Of a stretch of DNA of 61,855 nucleotides, positions 58,176-61,855 are shown in pieces (the first letter of the stretch is position 1; each line of letters starts with the position of its first letter). The position numbers and the translations under genes were made by a program. This DNA comes from CAVRGQ01 sp963720785 (GTDB taxonomy: Bacteria > Actinomycetota > Acidimicrobiia > IMCC26256 > DASPTH01), in assembly GCA_963720785.1 (NCBI GenBank), contig CAVRGQ010000002.1, positions 1 to 61,855 of the forward strand. The letters are read 5' to 3'. The notes beneath the pieces are model-generated. The model was not told the DNA's origin. It did no database searches and was given only the letters and a program-made list of their open reading frames with translations.

Positions 58176-60356
58176 GTGGCAGAAGAGGCTCCGCCCAGTA
58201 GACCCGACACGCCGGTCGCCCCGGTCGCGCCCGTGCGCCCTCACGTGCTGCGCCACGGTGCCGACGAGCGAGTCGACCCCTGGTTCTGGCTCGGCCGACG
58301 CGACGACCCCGAGGTGATCGCCCACCTCGAGGCCGAGAACCGCTACACCGCGGCGGCCACCACCCACCTCGGCGCGCTGCGCGGTCGCATCTACGACGAG
58401 ATCGTCGATCGGGTCCAGGAGACCGACGCCTCCTCCCCCACCCCGAAGGGCTCCTTCGAGTACTTCAGCCGCACCATCGAGGGTCTCCAGTACGCGGTGC
58501 ACTGCCGTCGCCCGCGCGTCGGCTCCCACGTGCTCCCCGATCCGTTGGCGGCCCCCGGCTCGCCCGAGGGCGAGGTCGTCGTGCTCGACGAGAACGCCCT
58601 CGCCGACGGCCACGACTACTTCTCCGTGGGCGATCTGGTGCTCACCCCCAGCCAGGGGGTCGTCGCGGTCAGCACCGACGTCACCGGCGGCGAGCGCTAC
58701 ACGCTGCGCTTTCGGCAGATCGAGTCCGGCGCGATGCTCGACGACGTCGTCGACGACGTCTACTACGGGGTCGCCTGGGCCGACGACGCCACGGTCCTCT
58801 ACATCCGTCCCGACCACGCGATGCGCCCGTGGCAGGTGTGGCGCCACACGCTGGGCACTCCCGCCGCAGACGACGCGCTCGTGTTCCAGGAAGACGACGA
58901 CCGCTTCTACGTGTCGGTCGGGCGTACCCGCACCGGTCGCTACCTCGTCATCACCTCGGCGTCGAAGGTGACGAGTGAGGTGTGGCTGGTGCCCACCGCC
59001 GACCCGTCGGCCCCGCCCGTGGTCGTCGAGCCGCGCGCCCAGGGCCACGAGTACCACGTCGAGCACCACGAGGGACCCGCCGGTGACCGTCTCTACGTGC
59101 TCACCAACGAGCCCGTCGCCGGGGCCCGCGGCGCTGCGAACTTCGCGTTGATGGTCACACCCACCGCCACGCCGGCGCGCGAGCACTGGCAGGAGGTGCT
59201 CCCCGCCCGCGACGACGTCCGCCTCGACGACGTCGACGCCTTCGCCCGTCATCTCGTGGTGTCGGAGCGGGGCGGCGGCCTCGAACGCCTGCGGGTGTTG
59301 CGCCTCGCCGGCGACGGCACCGTCGCCGACGACCACCTCGTCGGCATGCCCGATGCCGTCTACTCCGTGTGGACGGGCTCCAACCTCGAGTACGACGCCG
59401 AACTCCTGCGCTACCAGTACACGTCGTTGGTGTCCCCGGCCACCGCCTTCGACTACGACGTCGCCACGCAGTCCTCCACGCTCGTGAAGCGTCAACCGGT
59501 GCCCGGCTACGACCCCGCGCGCTACGAGAGCCGGCGGCTCTGGGCCACCGCACCCGACGGCACACAGGTGCCGATCTCGGTGGTGTGGAACACCGAGGTG
59601 CGCGGCGACGGCGACACCCCGAACGGTGCCGGCGGCCCCGGTGCCCTGCTCCTCTACGGGTACGGCTCCTACGAGGTGTCGATCGACCCCACCTTCTCCG
59701 TCGGGCGGATCAGCCTCCTCGACCGCGGCGTCGCCTTCGCCATCGCGCACATCCGCGGCGGTGGTGAGATGGGCCGCGCCTGGTACGACGACGGCAAGCT
59801 GCTCCACAAGCGCAACACCTTCACCGATTTCGTCGCGTGCGCCGACCACCTCGTGGCCGAGGGCTGGACCACACCCGACCAGCTCGCGATCCGCGGCGGC
59901 AGCGCCGGGGGCCTCCTCATGGGCGCGGTCACCAACCTGCGCCCGGAACTGTTCCGCGTGGTGGTGGCCGAGGTGCCGTTCGTCGACTGCCTCACCACCA
60001 TCCTCGACGAGTCGCTGCCCCTCACGGTCACCGAGTGGGAGGAATGGGGCGACCCGGTCCACGACCCGGCGGTGTACGCCTACATGAAGTCGTACTCGCC
60101 CTACGACAACGTCGTGCCCGCGGCCTACCCGGCGATGCTCGTCACCGGCGGCCTCAACGACCCCCGCGTCCAGTACTGGGAGCCGGCCAAGTGGGTGGCG
60201 AAGCTGCGCACGGTGCGCACCGACGACCGCCCCCTGATCCTCAAGATGGAGATGGGTGCGGGCCACGGCGGCCCGTCGGGCCGGTACGAGGCCTGGCGCG
60301 ACGAGGCCTTCGTGCTCTCGTTCGTCCTCGACCAGTTGGGGCTCGCCCCCACCTGA
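58176..60356 (+). CDS. S9 family oligopeptidase (prolyl oligopeptidase/OpdB-like)
   Basis: 726 residues. The N-terminal part is VDPWFWLGRRDDPEVIAHLEAEN, then a seven-bladed propeller (about 80-420). The C-terminal alpha/beta hydrolase domain has GYGSYEVSIDPTFS, HIRGGGEMGRAWYDDGK, nucleophile Ser in IRGGSAGGLLMGA (about 576), Asp in TGGLNDPRVQYWEP and His in GAGHGGPSGRY. It likely cuts short peptides, after Arg/Lys if OpdB-like. No signal peptide, so cytosolic. Confidence 0.95.
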   Translation: MAEEAPPSRPDTPVAPVAPVRPHVLRHGADERVDPWFWLGRRDDPEVIAHLEAENRYTAAATTHLGALRGRIYDEIVDRVQETDASSPTPKGSFEYFSRTIEGLQYAVHCRRPRVGSHVLPDPLAAPGSPEGEVVVLDENALADGHDYFSVGDLVLTPSQGVVAVSTDVTGGERYTLRFRQIESGAMLDDVVDDVYYGVAWADDATVLYIRPDHAMRPWQVWRHTLGTPAADDALVFQEDDDRFYVSVGRTRTGRYLVITSASKVTSEVWLVPTADPSAPPVVVEPRAQGHEYHVEHHEGPAGDRLYVLTNEPVAGARGAANFALMVTPTATPAREHWQEVLPARDDVRLDDVDAFARHLVVSERGGGLERLRVLRLAGDGTVADDHLVGMPDAVYSVWTGSNLEYDAELLRYQYTSLVSPATAFDYDVATQSSTLVKRQPVPGYDPARYESRRLWATAPDGTQVPISVVWNTEVRGDGDTPNGAGGPGALLLYGYGSYEVSIDPTFSVGRISLLDRGVAFAIAHIRGGGEMGRAWYDDGKLLHKRNTFTDFVACADHLVAEGWTTPDQLAIRGGSAGGLLMGAVTNLRPELFRVVVAEVPFVDCLTTILDESLPLTVTEWEEWGDPVHDPAVYAYMKSYSPYDNVVPAAYPAMLVTGGLNDPRVQYWEPAKWVAKLRTVRTDDRPLILKMEMGAGHGGPSGRYEAWRDEAFVLSFVLDQLGLAPT

Positions 60357-60365
60357 CGGCGCGGG

Positions 60366-60371
60366 CATCAT
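60366..60371 (+). promoter_or_regulatory. -10-like box CATCAT
   Basis: CATCAT, then 7 bases, then the GTG at 60379; this favours the GTG over the ATG at 60370, which overlaps the box. Confidence 0.35.
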
Positions 60372-60378
60372 GGGTGCC

Positions 60379-61029
60379 GTGAGCGCCCTCCCCCGCACCT
60401 GCACCACCGCCGACGGCCTGGTGCTCGAGGCCGAGCTGCGCCCCGCCGACGGCGGCCGGGGCGACGACGGTGCGGGGCGCGCCACCGCCGCGGTGCTGCT
60501 GTGCCACCCGCACCCGCAGTACGGCGGCACGATGCGCGCCGGGATCATCGGCTCACTCTTCGAGGCGCTGCCCCACGCAGGGGCCACCGTCCTGCGCTTC
60601 AACTTCCGCGGCGTCGAGGGCAGTGAGGGCACCCACGACCAGGGCAACGCCGAGCTGCTCGACGTGATCGCCGCGCTCGACACGCTCGTCGACGAGATCG
60701 ACCCGGCGCTCCCCGTCATCGTCGCGGGCTGGTCGTTCGGCGGCGACATGGCGCTCGCCACCTACGACGACCGGGTGGCCGCGTGGTTGGCGTTCGCGCC
60801 ACCGCTGCGGCTCGCGGACCACCAGGCCGTCGCACGCGACGACCGGCCGAAGCGCCTGGTGCTCGGCCAGCACGACGAGTTCCGCGATCCCGCCGACATC
60901 GTCGCCGAGACCGAGCACTGGCAGAACACCGAAGTCGACGTGATCTCGGGCGCCAGCCACTTCTTCGTGGGTCGCTACGACCGCGTGGTCGAGCTCGCCC
61001 TCGACTTCGTCGGCCACGTCACTGCGTGA
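60379..61029 (+). CDS. Alpha/beta hydrolase (dienelactone hydrolase-like)
   Basis: 216 residues. VLLCHPHPQYGGTMRAGII (oxyanion region), FNFRGVEGSEG, nucleophile Ser in VAGWSFGGDMAL, acidic residue in VLGQHDEFRDP and His in GASHFFVGRYDRV. The HPHP and FNFRGVG-like blocks mark a widespread small hydrolase group of unknown substrate. It follows the S9 peptidase by 22 bases on the same strand. Confidence 0.88.
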   Translation: MSALPRTCTTADGLVLEAELRPADGGRGDDGAGRATAAVLLCHPHPQYGGTMRAGIIGSLFEALPHAGATVLRFNFRGVEGSEGTHDQGNAELLDVIAALDTLVDEIDPALPVIVAGWSFGGDMALATYDDRVAAWLAFAPPLRLADHQAVARDDRPKRLVLGQHDEFRDPADIVAETEHWQNTEVDVISGASHFFVGRYDRVVELALDFVGHVTA

Positions 61030-61041
61030 CAACTGCGTGAC
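61021..61041. repeat. 10-bp direct repeat over the hydrolase stop
   Basis: ACTGCGTGAC occurs at 61021-61030 and 61032-61041, one base apart. The first copy holds the TGA stop. Confidence 0.55.
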
Positions 61042-61083
61042 GCAAGAGGGCCCGCCCCCATCGGAACTGGATGACGGCCTGCG

Positions 61084-61855
61084 TCAGCCGGTGAACTTCG
61101 GCGCGATGTCGATCGGCTCCGGCGCCTGCACCTCGAAGGCGCCGATGTCGACGACTCCGGCGACGACACGCGGGAAGCCCGCACCCCGCTGGTCGTTGTC
61201 GTTCAGCGGGAAGGCCGGCACCGGGTTGGGCCCGGCGTCGATGGCCACGCTGCCCGCGACCAACGCCATGGTCTGGGTAGGTCCACCGTTGTTCGCCAGT
61301 GCGCCGAGGCCGGGGGTGGTGCTGCGGACCGTGCCGCCGAGGTCGTCGACCGTCACCGACGACTCGACGTCGCCGATGAGCGAGTTCTGCGACGCGACGG
61401 TGGCGACCTCTCCACCCGAGTTGATGTCGAAGCTGTTGGCCTTCGCCGGATCACCGTTGCCGCTCACGATCGTCCCGATGAGGTTCACCGGGCCTGCCGC
61501 TGCCGCCTGCACGTCGTTCGTCGCCACCCGGTCGTGCGCGCGCTGTGCTCCCACCTGGGCGGCGCCGGACCCCACACTGCCGTCCTGCAGGTAGAGCGCA
61601 CCGTAGAACTCGATCGGGGTGCCGACATGACGGTTGCCGCTCACCGTCGACTGGATCAGGTCGAGCGACGCGCCACCACCGACGCTGATCGCGGTGTTGG
61701 AGTCGCCCTCGGTCGTGGCGGCGGTGTTGTTCGCGATCGTCGTGTTCGAGATGGTCGCCACGATGTCGTCGTCGAGGTACACGCCGCCGGCGCCGTCGCT
61801 GGCGTAGTTCCCCGAGATCGTCGAGTTCTCGATGACGAGCGTGCCGCCGGCGGTG
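61084..61855 (-). CDS. Choice-of-anchor Q surface protein ending in PKFTG (5' end outside window)
   Basis: At least 256 residues; the frame is open to the window edge, so the start is missing. The visible part is a right-handed beta-helix with repeated rungs such as LVIENSTISGNYASDGAGGVYL, ATISNTTIANNTAATTEG and GTIVSGNGDPAKANSFDI. The end has AIDAGPNPVPAFPLNDNDQRG and VVDIGAFEVQ, the choice-of-anchor Q signature that normally comes just before a surface-sorting signal. What follows is only APEPIDIAPKFTG and the stop, so PKFTG takes the place of an anchor. Confidence 0.85.
   Translation of the reverse strand, partial: TAGGTLVIENSTISGNYASDGAGGVYLDDDIVATISNTTIANNTAATTEGDSNTAISVGGGASLDLIQSTVSGNRHVGTPIEFYGALYLQDGSVGSGAAQVGAQRAHDRVATNDVQAAAAGPVNLIGTIVSGNGDPAKANSFDINSGGEVATVASQNSLIGDVESSVTVDDLGGTVRSTTPGLGALANNGGPTQTMALVAGSVAIDAGPNPVPAFPLNDNDQRGAGFPRVVAGVVDIGAFEVQAPEPIDIAPKFTG

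Overview
The window is a GC-rich stretch of an actinobacterial chromosome. Supporting traits are two LLM-class F420-type oxidoreductases, a PPOX/F420-type flavoprotein, an ANTAR response regulator, a Tad/Flp pilus locus, a sortase motif of the LAxTG kind and many genes that appear to be leaderless. The protein style is most like class Acidimicrobiia (Ilumatobacter-like), but that is recognition by eye, not proof. No phage, insertion sequence, plasmid or CRISPR signature was seen. Genes are tightly packed. No gene-free stretch exceeds about 250 bases, apart from the frame-broken HNH gene at 302-1440.

Layout. 21-215: Flp pilin. 302-7.6 kb: broken DUF222/HNH gene, CBS and PPOX proteins, a small secreted protein, an F420-type oxidoreductase, a RibD/DHFR-like reductase, a ferritin-like protein, a small [2Fe-2S] protein and a polytopic membrane protein. 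7.6-13.0 kb: Tad pilus engine (cpaB-cpaE-tadA-tadB-tadC, minus strand). 13.1-19.6 kb: rpsA, a methyltransferase, a broken acetyltransferase and polA. 19.7-22.8 kb: ANTAR regulator, M23 peptidase, tRNA-Leu(CAA) and a quinone reductase. 22.9-27.0 kb: a translationally coupled four-gene set made of a CHASE2 adenylate cyclase, a FecR-domain protein, a LAFTG surface protein and a cyclic-nucleotide-binding protein. 27.4-34.7 kb: an almost complete type II fatty-acid synthesis locus (fabZ divergent from fabD-X-fabH-fabG-acpP-fabF-carboxyltransferase-fabI). 34.8-38.9 kb: secreted protein, phosphatase-like protein, bcp, MFS transporter. 38.9-44.4 kb: a minus-strand run trpF-trpB-trpA, DNA adenine methylase, Cys-rich protein, ECF sigma factor and anti-sigma factor. 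44.5-55.1 kb: PAP2, trpB2, hydrolase, second F420-type oxidoreductase, TetR with operator, a TerB/Coq4-like protein, a secreted protein, trpC, a two-component system and an SDR. 55.1-61.9 kb: hisI-trpE-ygfZ, an S9 peptidase, a hydrolase and the 3' end of a choice-of-anchor Q surface protein.

How the parts work together. The pilus genes make one secretion machine, although the pilin lies apart from it on the other strand. The fab locus covers initiation, elongation and malonyl-CoA supply and is likely controlled from the fabZ-fabD gap by 20-bp-periodic operators. Tryptophan genes are spread over four sites, with two different tryptophan synthase beta chains. The cyclase operon encodes both the maker and a possible reader of cAMP together with envelope proteins.

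Most unusual observations. (1) Three secreted proteins end exactly in -FTG after a P-x pair, in one case just after a choice-of-anchor domain; this looks like a tail-less relative of the LAFTG sorting motif. (2) The cyclase/FecR/LAFTG/cNMP-binding operon. (3) About a dozen genes have a TANNNT-like box 6-9 bases before the start codon and no Shine-Dalgarno sequence. (4) Seven genes, including fabH and fabF, are broken by indels that are almost all +1, which suggests errors in the sequence rather than decay.
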